DNA from: Streptomyces sp. NBC_01381
GTDB lineage: Bacteria > Actinomycetota > Actinomycetes > Streptomycetales > Streptomycetaceae
Reading direction: 5' to 3'
Length of the DNA stretch: 64,000 nt
Assembly: GCF_026340305.1 (NCBI RefSeq)
Contig: NZ_JAPEPI010000001.1
Span: forward strand, 2,976,001 to 3,040,000
Of this stretch, positions 55,527 through 64,000 are shown piece after piece. Position 1 is the stretch's first letter. Each line of letters opens with the position of its first letter. Both the position numbers and the translations under genes were made by a program. Under the pieces are notes generated by a model. It ran no database searches. It was not told the DNA's origin and saw only the letters and a program-made list of their open reading frames with translations.

Positions 55527-56939
55527 GTGATCGCCCTCTCCCTCGCCGAGATCGCAGAAGTCGTCGGCGGGCAGACGTACGACATACCGGATCCGTCCGT
55601 CCAGGTCACCGGACCGGTCGTCAGGGACTCCCGTGAAGTGGAGCCCGGCAGCCTCTTCGTCGCCTTCGTCGGCGAGCGCGTCGACGGCCACGACTACGCG
55701 GCCGCGGTGGTCGAAGCGGGCGCGGCGGCAGTCCTCGCCTCGCGCCCCGTCGGCGTACCCGCCATCGTCGTCGACGACGTACAGACCGCGCTCGGCGCCC
55801 TTGCGCGGCACGTCGTGGAGCGGCTCGGCGCGACCCTCGTGGCGCTGACCGGCTCCGTCGGCAAGACCAGCTCCAAGGACCTGCTCGCCCAGGTGCTTCG
55901 CAGCAAGGCGCCCACGGTCTGGACGCCGGGCTCGCTCAACAACGAGATCGGGCTTCCGCTGACCGCGCTGAGCGCCACCGACGAGACGAAGTTCCTCGTC
56001 CTGGAGATGGGTGCCCGCGGCATCGGCCACATCCGCTACCTCACCGGCCTCACCCCGCCGAAGATCGGCCTCGTCCTCAACGTCGGCACCGCCCACATCG
56101 GCGAGTTCGGCGGACGCGAGCAGATCGCAGAGGCGAAGGGTGAACTCGTCGAGAGCCTCCCCGCCGACGGCACCGCAGTCCTCAACGCCGACGACCCGCT
56201 CGTCCGCGCCATGGCTTCGCGCACGAAGGCCCGCGTCCTGCTCTTCGGAGAGGCCGCCGACGCCGACGTACGCGCCGAAAATGTCCGGCTCACTACGATC
56301 GGACAGCCCGCCTTTACGCTGCACACACCCTCCGGGTGCAGCGACGTGACCTTGCGGCTGTACGGTGAGCACCACGTGTCGAACGCGCTTGCCGCGGCCG
56401 CCGTCGCCCATGAGCTGGGCATGTCCGCAGACGAGATCGCCCGCGCGCTCTCCGATGCGGGCACGCTGTCCCGCTGGCGGATGGAGGTCACCGAGCGCCC
56501 GGACGGCGTGACGGTCGTCAACGACGCCTACAACGCGAACCCCGAGTCCATGCGAGCCGCCCTGCGCGCGCTCGTGGCCATGGGCAAGGGACGTCGTACG
56601 TGGGCGGTGCTCGGTCACATGGCCGAGCTCGGTGACGAGGGGCTCGCCGAACACGACGCGGTCGGACGGCTCGCTGTCCGGCTGAACGTGAGCAAGCTCG
56701 TGGCAGTCGGGGGCAGGGAAGCGTCCTGGCTCCAACTGGGCGCATACAACGAGGGTTCGTGGGGTGAGGAGTCGGTGCACGTGTCCGACGCACAGGCGGC
56801 GATCGACCTGCTGCGCAGCGAGCTGCGCCCAGGGGACGTCGTGCTGGTGAAGGCTTCCAGATCGGTCGGTCTCGAGCGGGTCGCCACGGCGCTGCTCGAT
56901 GACGCCGCGTCTTCTGAGGGGCAGGTCGCCGGCCGATGA
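55527..56939 (+). CDS. murF: UDP-MurNAc-tripeptide:D-Ala-D-Ala ligase
   Basis: 470-residue Mur ligase that adds D-Ala-D-Ala to complete the pentapeptide. ATP loop is LTGSVGKTSSKDLL; NNEIGLPLT, LNVGTAHIGEFG and NDAYNANPESM are typical of MurF. GTG 55527 follows the murE stop by 4 nt, with AGGGA 7 nt upstream. Its stop overlaps the mraY start by 4 nt (ATGA). Confidence 0.95.
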   Translation: MIALSLAEIAEVVGGQTYDIPDPSVQVTGPVVRDSREVEPGSLFVAFVGERVDGHDYAAAVVEAGAAAVLASRPVGVPAIVVDDVQTALGALARHVVERLGATLVALTGSVGKTSSKDLLAQVLRSKAPTVWTPGSLNNEIGLPLTALSATDETKFLVLEMGARGIGHIRYLTGLTPPKIGLVLNVGTAHIGEFGGREQIAEAKGELVESLPADGTAVLNADDPLVRAMASRTKARVLLFGEAADADVRAENVRLTTIGQPAFTLHTPSGCSDVTLRLYGEHHVSNALAAAAVAHELGMSADEIARALSDAGTLSRWRMEVTERPDGVTVVNDAYNANPESMRAALRALVAMGKGRRTWAVLGHMAELGDEGLAEHDAVGRLAVRLNVSKLVAVGGREASWLQLGAYNEGSWGEESVHVSDAQAAIDLLRSELRPGDVVLVKASRSVGLERVATALLDDAASSEGQVAGR

Positions 56940-58002
56940 GGCAGATCCTCTTCGCGGGTGTGATCGGGCTCTTCCTGACCCTGGTCGGAACCCCGCTCCT
57001 GATCAAGTTCCTGGCCCGCAAGGGCTATGGCCAGTTCATCCGGGACGACGGCCCGCGCGAGCACCACAGCAAGCGCGGTACGCCGACCATGGGTGGTATC
57101 GCCTTCATCCTGGCCACGCTCATCGCGTACTTCCTCACGAAGATCATCACGGGCTCGGAGATGACCCTCTCCGGCGTCCTGGTGCTCTTCCTGATGGCGG
57201 GCATGGGCCTCGTCGGCTTCCTCGACGACTACATCAAGATCGTCAAGCAGCGTTCGCTCGGCCTGCGCGCCAAGGCGAAGATGCTCGGCCAGCTGATCGT
57301 CGGCATCGGCTTCGCCGTGCTCGCGCTGAACTGGCCGGACAACCGCAACCAGACCCCGGCCTCCACCAAGCTGTCGTTCGTCACGGACTTCGGCTGGTCG
57401 ATCGGCCCGGTGCTCTTCGTGGTCTGGGCGCTGTTCATGATCCTCGCGATGTCGAACGGCGTGAACCTCACCGACGGCCTCGACGGCCTCGCCACCGGCG
57501 CCTCCGTGATGGTCTTCGGCGCGTACACCTTCATCGGTGTCTGGCAGTACCAGGAGTCCTGCGCCAACGCGGTCACGCTGACCAACCCGCAGGCCTGTTT
57601 CGAGGTCAGAGACCCACTTGACCTGGCGGTCGTGGCCTCCGCCCTTATGGGTGCCTGCTTCGGCTTCCTGTGGTGGAACACCTCGCCCGCCAAGATCTTC
57701 ATGGGCGACACCGGCTCGCTCGCCCTGGGCGGCGCGCTCGCCGGCCTCGCGATCTGCTCGCGCACCGAGCTGCTCATCGCGCTCCTCGGCGGCCTGTTCG
57801 TCCTGATCACCATGTCCGTCGTGATCCAGGTCGGCTCCTTCAAGATGACCGGCAAGCGGGTCTTCAAGATGGCGCCACTGCAGCACCACTTCGAACTCAA
57901 GGGGTGGTCCGAAGTCCTTGTGGTGGTCCGCTTCTGGATCATCCAGGGCATGTGCGTGATCGTCGGTCTCGGCCTCTTCTACGCAGGATGGGCAGCCAAG
58001 AA

Positions 58003-58006
<4 letters not shown>
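56936..58006 (+). CDS. mraY: Phospho-N-acetylmuramoyl-pentapeptide transferase
   Basis: 356-residue ten-helix membrane enzyme that makes lipid I from UDP-MurNAc-pentapeptide and undecaprenyl phosphate. Conserved active-site pieces are GTPTMGG, FLDDYIKI, LTDGLDGLA, MGDTGSLALGG and the HHHxE-like QHHFELKGW. Start and stop overlap murF and murD by 4 nt each, so these genes are translationally coupled. Confidence 0.96.
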
Positions 58007-59415
<1,409 letters not shown>

Positions 59416-59462
59416 CGCGGACCCCTGTGGTCCGGGGGCGCCCGGCACCCGGAGGAGGGCAC

Positions 59463-59510
59463 GTGGCAGCGTCGTCGTGGCTGGGTGGGGGCACCGATGG
59501 CCGGCAGTAG
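59463..59510 (+). CDS. Possible 15-residue leader ORF overlapping the ftsW start
   Basis: GTG 59463 is preceded by GGAGGAGGG (59451-59459), the strongest ribosome site in this gap. It opens a 15-codon frame (MAASSWLGGGTDGRQ) ending TAG at 59508-59510, 11 nt inside ftsW in another frame. It could couple ftsW translation to a short leader, or the strong site may act on ftsW indirectly. Coding is not shown. Confidence 0.4.
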   Translation: MAASSWLGGGTDGRQ

Positions 59511-60819
59511 CGGGCGCGCGCCCGCGCGGGTGGCCAGAAGGCCCGCGCCGGTCCGTTCCACGGGCTCACCGCGCCCGCCGCGGGAGAGCCCCCTGCGGCG
59601 GTTCCACACCAGGGCCCGCAAGGCCTGGGACCGGCCGCTGACCGCGTACTACCTCATCCTCGGCAGCAGCCTGCTGCTGACCGTGCTCGGCCTGGTGATG
59701 GTCTACTCGGCGTCGATGATCCAGGCGCTGCAGCTCGACCTGCCCGCCTCGTACTTCTTCCGCAAGCAGTTCGTGGCCGCCGTACTCGGTACGATCCTGC
59801 TGCTCGTCGCCATGCGGATGCCGGTCAAGCTGCACCGGGCGCTCGCCTATCCGATGCTCGCCGTGACCGTCTTCCTGATGGTGCTCGTGCAGATCCCGGG
59901 GATAGGGCGCAGCGTCAACGGCAACCAGAACTGGATCTATCTGGGCGGCCCCTTCCAGCTGCAGCCCAGTGAGTTCGGCAAGCTCGCCCTCGTGCTGTGG
60001 GGCGCGGACCTGCTGGCCCGCAAACAGGACAAGCGGCTGCTCACGCAGTGGAAGCACATGCTGGTACCGCTCGTCCCCGTCGCCTTCATGCTGCTCGGAC
60101 TGATCATGCTGGGCGGCGACATGGGCACGGCGATCATCCTCACCGCGATCCTTTTCGGCCTGCTCTGGCTCGCGGGGGCGCCGACGCGGCTCTTTGCCGG
60201 GGTGTTGTCGGTCGCGGCCCTCATCGGTGTGATCCTCATCAAGACCAGCCCCAACCGGATGGCCAGGCTCGCCTGTATCGGCGCGACCGATCCGGGGCCC
60301 GGCGACCAGTGCTGGCAGGCCGTGCACGGGATCTATGCCCTGGCCTCCGGCGGATTCTTCGGTTCCGGTCTTGGCGCGAGTGTGGAAAAATGGGGTCAAC
60401 TGCCGGAACCGCACACCGACTTCATCTTCGCCATCACCGGGGAGGAACTCGGCCTGGCAGGGACACTGTCGGTGCTCGCCCTGTTCGCGGCTCTAGGCTA
60501 TGCGGGTATCCGCGTGGCCGGACGCACGGAGGACCCCTTCGTGAGGTATGCCGCGGGAGGCGTGACCACCTGGATCACGGCGCAGGCCGTGATCAATGTC
60601 GGTGCGGTGCTCGGTCTGCTGCCGATCGCCGGTGTCCCGCTCCCGCTGTTCTCCTACGGGGGTTCGGCCCTGCTGCCGACCATGTTCGCCATCGGGCTCC
60701 TCATCGCTTTCGCGCGATCGGACCCCGCGGCGAAGGCGGCCCTTGCCATGCGGCAACCTCGGGTGAGATGGAACACGATGAGACGGCGCGTCAAGGCGCG
60801 TTCGTCCGGAGAGCGGTGA
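59497..60819 (+). CDS. ftsW: Septal peptidoglycan polymerase FtsW
   Basis: 440-residue SEDS-family glycosyltransferase with ten membrane helices after a basic, Pro/Arg-rich N-terminus. Typical pieces are VMVYSASMI, GNQNWIYLGGPFQLQPSEFGKLALVLW, GGDMGTA, SGGFFGSGLGASVEKWGQLPE and PLPLFSYGGSALLP. It polymerises lipid II at the septum with FtsI. ATG 59497 is preferred over GTG 59485 by comparison with relatives; GGTGGGGG lies about 5 nt upstream. Confidence 0.94.
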   Translation: MAGSSGRAPARVARRPAPVRSTGSPRPPRESPLRRFHTRARKAWDRPLTAYYLILGSSLLLTVLGLVMVYSASMIQALQLDLPASYFFRKQFVAAVLGTILLLVAMRMPVKLHRALAYPMLAVTVFLMVLVQIPGIGRSVNGNQNWIYLGGPFQLQPSEFGKLALVLWGADLLARKQDKRLLTQWKHMLVPLVPVAFMLLGLIMLGGDMGTAIILTAILFGLLWLAGAPTRLFAGVLSVAALIGVILIKTSPNRMARLACIGATDPGPGDQCWQAVHGIYALASGGFFGSGLGASVEKWGQLPEPHTDFIFAITGEELGLAGTLSVLALFAALGYAGIRVAGRTEDPFVRYAAGGVTTWITAQAVINVGAVLGLLPIAGVPLPLFSYGGSALLPTMFAIGLLIAFARSDPAAKAALAMRQPRVRWNTMRRRVKARSSGER

Positions 60820-60825
60820 ATTTCG

Positions 60826-61920
60826 GTGCATGTCGTACTCGCCGGTGGGGGGACCGCCGGCCACATCGAGCCCGCGCTCGCCCTCGCGGACGCCCTGCGG
60901 AGGCAGGACCCGACCGTGGGCATCACGGCCCTGGGCACGGAGCGTGGACTCGAGACCCGACTCGTACCCGAGCGCGGTTACGAACTCGCGCTGATCCCCG
61001 CCGTACCGCTGCCCCGCAAGCCCACCCCTGAGCTGATCACCGTGCCGGGACGGCTGCGCGGCACGATCAAGGCGGCCGAGCAGATCCTGGAGCGCACCAA
61101 GGCGGACTGCGTCGTCGGCTTCGGCGGCTATGTCGCCCTGCCCGGCTACCTCGCGGCCAAGCGGACCGGGACGCCGATCGTCGTGCACGAGGCCAACGCC
61201 CGTCCCGGCCTCGCCAACAAGATCGGTTCGCGGTACGCCCACGGGGTGGCCGTCGCCACCCCCGACAGCAAGCTGCGCAATTCCCGCTACATCGGCATCC
61301 CGTTGCGGCACACCATCGCCACGCTCGACCGGGCCCGGGTCCGCCCGGAGGCGCGCGCCGCCTTCGGCCTCGACCCCAACCTGCCGACGCTGCTCGTCTC
61401 CGGCGGCTCGCAGGGCGCCCGGCGGCTCAACGAGGTCGTCCAGCAGATCGCTCCGGTCCTTCAGCGCGCGGGCATCCAGATCCTGCACGCGGTCGGCCCG
61501 AAGAACGAAATGCCGTACGTCGAGAACATGCCCGGTATGCCGCCCTACATCCCGGTACCGTACGTGGACCGGATGGACCTCGCGTACGCCGCTGCCGACA
61601 TGATGCTCTGCCGCGCGGGCGCGATGACCGTCGCCGAACTCTCCGCCGTCGGGCTGCCGGCCGCCTACGTCCCGTTGCCGATCGGCAACGGCGAACAGCG
61701 GCTGAACGCCCAGCCGGTGGTCAAGGCGGGCGGTGGACTCCTGGTCGACGACGCCGAGCTGACGCCCGAGTGGGTCCAGGGCAATGTGCTCCCGGTGCTC
61801 GCCGATCCGCACCGGCTGTGCGAGATGTCCCGCGCCGCATCGGAGTTCGGCCGCAGGGACGCCGACGACCTCCTCGTCGGCATGGTGTACGAGGCGATCG
61901 CCTCACGCCATCACGCGTGA
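60826..61920 (+). CDS. murG: UDP-GlcNAc:lipid I N-acetylglucosaminyltransferase
   Basis: 364-residue GT28 enzyme that converts lipid I to lipid II at the inner membrane face. It has the N-terminal GGGTAGHIEPALALAD, GFGGYVALPGYLAA, HEANARPGLANKI, LVSGGSQGARRLNE and the donor-site CRAGAMTVAELSAVGLPAAYVPLP. GTG 60826 lies 6 nt after the ftsW stop. murC, which follows murG in mycobacteria, is absent; ftsQ comes next. Confidence 0.96.
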   Translation: MHVVLAGGGTAGHIEPALALADALRRQDPTVGITALGTERGLETRLVPERGYELALIPAVPLPRKPTPELITVPGRLRGTIKAAEQILERTKADCVVGFGGYVALPGYLAAKRTGTPIVVHEANARPGLANKIGSRYAHGVAVATPDSKLRNSRYIGIPLRHTIATLDRARVRPEARAAFGLDPNLPTLLVSGGSQGARRLNEVVQQIAPVLQRAGIQILHAVGPKNEMPYVENMPGMPPYIPVPYVDRMDLAYAAADMMLCRAGAMTVAELSAVGLPAAYVPLPIGNGEQRLNAQPVVKAGGGLLVDDAELTPEWVQGNVLPVLADPHRLCEMSRAASEFGRRDADDLLVGMVYEAIASRHHA

Positions 61921-61955
61921 GCAGGTGCTAGCAGGCACCTAGAAGGCAGGGGACC

Positions 61956-62744
61956 GTGGCCGGACCGACCACCGCCGAACGGCAGAAGCTCGACTCCGGC
62001 CCGCCCCGCCCGCCACGCTCCCGGGTGCGCGTGCCGCGGCCGCGCACCCTCGTCCTCTCGCTGATCGCACTCGTGCTGGTCGGTGCGGGGGGCGTCTGGG
62101 CGCTCTACGGCTCGCAGTGGCTGCGCCTGGAGCGCGTGACGACTTCGGGGACCCGGGTCCTGACGCCCGCGGAGGTGCGCGAGGCCGCCGCGGCCCCGGT
62201 CGGGGCGGCGCTCATCTCGGTCGACACCGACGCCATCGAGGACCGGCTGCGCAGGAAACTGCCGCGTATCGACTCGGTCGACGTCGTCCGTTCCTGGCCG
62301 CACGGAATCGGTCTGAAAGTGACGGAACGCAAGCCGGTCCTGCTGATCGAAAAGGGCGGAAAGTTCGTCGAAGTGGACGCCAAGGGAGTGCGATTCGCCA
62401 CGGTCGGTCATGCGCCGAAGGGCGTTCCGCTCCTGGAATTGATGCCGGATCAGGAGAACGCGGCGGCGAGTCTGCGCCGTTTCGACAGCGACCGTCTGCG
62501 GCGCGAGGCGGTCCGCGTCGCGGGCGCCCTGCCGGCCGCGGTGGCCCGCGACACCCGGGTGGTCAAGGCCCGTTCGTACGACTCGCTCTCACTGGAGTTG
62601 AGCGACGGGCGGACTGTGGACTGGGGCAGCAGCGAGAAGGGCCGTGCGAAGGTGAGCACACTCACCGCCCTGATGAAAGCCGCACCCAAGGCACGGCACT
62701 TCGATGTGAGCGTTCCCACCGCCCCTGCGTCATCGGCGAGTTGA
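61956..62744 (+). CDS. ftsQ: Cell division protein FtsQ/DivIB
   Basis: 262-residue bitopic protein. A basic Pro/Arg-rich cytoplasmic tail (about 1-30) leads into one membrane helix (about 33-53), a POTRA domain beginning at LRLERVTTSGTRVLTPAEVR, and an FtsQ domain with SWPHGIGLKVTERKPVLLIEKGGKFVEVDAKG. It links early and late divisome parts. GTG 61956 is preceded by GCAGGGGA. The 275 nt after it hold the ftsZ promoters. Confidence 0.93.
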   Translation: MAGPTTAERQKLDSGPPRPPRSRVRVPRPRTLVLSLIALVLVGAGGVWALYGSQWLRLERVTTSGTRVLTPAEVREAAAAPVGAALISVDTDAIEDRLRRKLPRIDSVDVVRSWPHGIGLKVTERKPVLLIEKGGKFVEVDAKGVRFATVGHAPKGVPLLELMPDQENAAASLRRFDSDRLRREAVRVAGALPAAVARDTRVVKARSYDSLSLELSDGRTVDWGSSEKGRAKVSTLTALMKAAPKARHFDVSVPTAPASSAS

Positions 62745-62797
62745 CGCATATCTGCGCAGGCCAGCACCCTGGTTCGGCAGCGCTACGGCTGATCACA

Positions 62798-62925
62798 TAG
62801 GGTGAAAAGAAAAACGGGAGGTTCGGCGTGTTCGTTGAACGTGCGCCACTTGTCGACTTAGTGTCCTGTTCGGAAGAGTCCAAGGAACAGACACACTGGT
62901 AACCCTAAACTTCAGCGTTAGGGTT
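62798..62925 (+). promoter_or_regulatory. ftsZ promoter region with three -10-like elements and WhiA-like motifs
   Basis: TAGGGT (62798-62803), TAGTGT (62859-62864) and TAGGGT (62919-62924) are three possible -10 boxes. The middle one pairs with TTGAAC (62835-62840) at an 18-nt spacing and looks strongest. Three ftsZ promoters, one sporulation-induced, are known in S. coelicolor. GACAC occurs at 62890-62894 and its complement GTGTC at 62861-62865; GACAC is the motif of the sporulation regulator WhiA, which activates ftsZ. An AACCCTAA/TTAGGGTT dyad (62901-62925) overlaps the last -10. Confidence 0.75.
62828..62902 (+). CDS. Possible 24-residue upstream ORF with a TTA codon before ftsZ
   Basis: GTG 62828 is preceded by GGGAGG (62816-62821) at a 6-nt spacing and lies about 25 nt downstream of the first -10 (TAGGGT). 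It encodes MFVERAPLVDLVSCSEESKE plus QTHW and stops at TAA 62900-62902. Codon 11 is TTA (62858-62860), the rare leucine codon read by the bldA tRNA. The same bases form the middle promoter, so the ORF may be accidental; the ribosome site argues otherwise. Confidence 0.4.
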   Translation: MFVERAPLVDLVSCSEESKEQTHW

Positions 62926-63019
62926 CGGGTCGGCGTTCGGACCGTCCCATTCGGCATCAGTCGTCGCGGCGCGAGACCGCGAGGCGGCGACACGTAACTC
63001 GAGGCGAGAGGCCTTCGAC

Positions 63020-64000
63020 GTGGCAGCACCGCAGAACTACCTCGCAGTCATCAAAGTCATCGGTGTCGGCGGCGGTGGTGTCAATGCCATCAACCGGATG
63101 ATCGAGGTCGGTCTCAAGGGCGTCGAGTTCATCGCCATCAACACCGACGCGCAAGCCCTGTTGATGAGCGACGCCGACGTCAAGCTCGACGTCGGCCGTG
63201 AACTCACCCGTGGACTCGGCGCCGGAGCGAACCCGGCAGTCGGCCGCAAGGCGGCCGAAGATCACCGCGAGGAGATCGAGGAGGTCCTCAAGGGGGCCGA
63301 CATGGTCTTCGTCACCGCCGGCGAAGGCGGCGGCACCGGCACCGGCGGCGCACCTGTCGTCGCCAACATCGCACGCTCCCTGGGCGCCCTGACCATCGGC
63401 GTCGTCACCCGGCCGTTCACCTTCGAGGGCCGTCGTCGCGCCAACCAGGCCGAGGACGGCATCGCGGAGCTGCGCGAAGAGGTCGACACCCTCATCGTCA
63501 TCCCCAACGACCGGCTCCTGTCCATCTCGGACCGTCAGGTCTCGGTCCTCGACGCCTTCAAGTCGGCGGACCAGGTCCTGCTCTCCGGTGTCCAGGGCAT
63601 CACCGACCTGATCACAACGCCGGGTCTGATCAACCTCGACTTCGCCGACGTCAAGTCGGTCATGTCCGAGGCGGGTTCGGCCCTCATGGGCATCGGCTCG
63701 GCGCGCGGCGACGACCGCGCGGTGGCCGCCGCCGAGATGGCGATCTCCTCGCCGCTGCTCGAGGCGTCCATCGACGGAGCGCGGGGCGTCCTGCTCTCCA
63801 TCTCCGGCGGCTCCGACCTCGGCCTCTTCGAGATCAACGAAGCGGCCCAGCTGGTCAGCGAGGCGGCCCACCCCGAGGCCAACATCATCTTCGGCGCCGT
63901 CATCGACGACGCCCTGGGCGACGAGGTCAGGGTCACCGTCATCGCGGCGGGCTTCGACGGCGGTCAGCCACCGTCCAAGCGGGACAACGTCCTTGGTTCG
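63020..64000 (+). CDS. ftsZ: Cell division GTPase FtsZ (3' end cut by window)
   Basis: First 327 codons of FtsZ, open to the right edge; about 70 more residues are expected. The tubulin GTP-binding core is complete: [24 protein letters not shown], the tubulin signature [12 protein letters not shown] (GGGTGTGG at 103-110), FTFEGRRR and [11 protein letters not shown] with the T7 loop. It polymerises into the Z-ring and sporulation Z-ladders. GTG 63020 has GAGAGG (63006-63011) 8 nt upstream. The variable C-terminal linker begins at the window end. Confidence 0.98.
   Translation, partial: MAAPQNYLAVIKVIGVGGGGVNAINRMIEVGLKGVEFIAINTDAQALLMSDADVKLDVGRELTRGLGAGANPAVGRKAAEDHREEIEEVLKGADMVFVTAGEGGGTGTGGAPVVANIARSLGALTIGVVTRPFTFEGRRRANQAEDGIAELREEVDTLIVIPNDRLLSISDRQVSVLDAFKSADQVLLSGVQGITDLITTPGLINLDFADVKSVMSEAGSALMGIGSARGDDRAVAAAEMAISSPLLEASIDGARGVLLSISGGSDLGLFEINEAAQLVSEAAHPEANIIFGAVIDDALGDEVRVTVIAAGFDGGQPPSKRDNVLGS

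Noticed and set aside
61921..61955. Missing murC between murG and ftsQ
   Set aside because: The gap is only 35 nt; no remnant is visible. Streptomyces is known to carry murC elsewhere, so this is normal gene order and not a deletion in this strain.

Overview
The window is chromosomal DNA of a Streptomyces-type actinomycete. It is very GC-rich with strong third-position GC bias, GTG and TTG starts are frequent, and many genes appear to lack a leader. It carries the division and cell wall (dcw) cluster in the Streptomyces arrangement: rsmH-ftsL-ftsI-murE-murF-mraY-murD-ftsW-murG-ftsQ-ftsZ, with neither mraZ nor murC. About 57 protein genes are supported. No rRNA, tRNA, CRISPR array, IS element or prophage is visible. 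The left edge lies just upstream of an NlpC/P60 hydrolase gene and the right edge cuts ftsZ.

Layout, left to right. Positions 1-8,400 hold envelope and lipid genes: NlpC/P60 hydrolase, lipoprotein metallopeptidase, GT87 and PimB-like mannosyltransferases, long-chain acyl-CoA ligase, metallophosphoesterase and SRPBCC protein. Positions 8,400-18,700 hold an ArsA-like ATPase, a DUF5304 protein beside glkA, an EEP phosphatase, an alpha/beta hydrolase, a PlsC-like acyltransferase, a two-component system, pfkA and a 2-hydroxyacid dehydrogenase. Positions 18,700-23,700 hold aromatic amino acid genes (trpEG with a Trp leader peptide, and a class II DAHP synthase) around a TetR/SRPBCC divergon. Positions 23,700-31,400 hold an iron storage pair (bfd/bfr) with an iron box, a sulfite-oxidase-like protein, endonuclease IV, a PASTA kinase and the thiOSG operon under a TPP riboswitch. 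Positions 31,400-38,000 hold a flavoprotein reductase, an Rv2175c-like DNA-binding protein, thiE, metF, a tyrosine/glutamine-rich membrane protein, a carotenoid-desaturase-like protein and DUF4126. Positions 38,200-49,950 hold an ABC/YhgE/TetR operon, HEPN and methyltransferase genes, DUF3040, a MoxR-DUF58-transglutaminase operon and a beta-carbonic anhydrase. Positions 50,300-64,000 hold the dcw cluster.

The order of many non-dcw genes matches, from memory, the Mycobacterium tuberculosis segment from Rv2190c down to ftsZ (Rv2150c). This looks like an old actinobacterial envelope and division block, with Streptomyces-specific metabolic genes inserted.

Most of the window is ordinary core genome. 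The less obvious material is regulatory or translational: two micro-ORFs chained between rsmH and ftsL, a short ORF with a strong ribosome site and a TTA codon in the ftsZ promoter region, a short ORF overlapping the ftsW start, a hairpin-forming repeat before pfkA, degenerate P-loops in two ATPases, and a widespread pattern of -10-like hexamers 6-8 nt before start codons.
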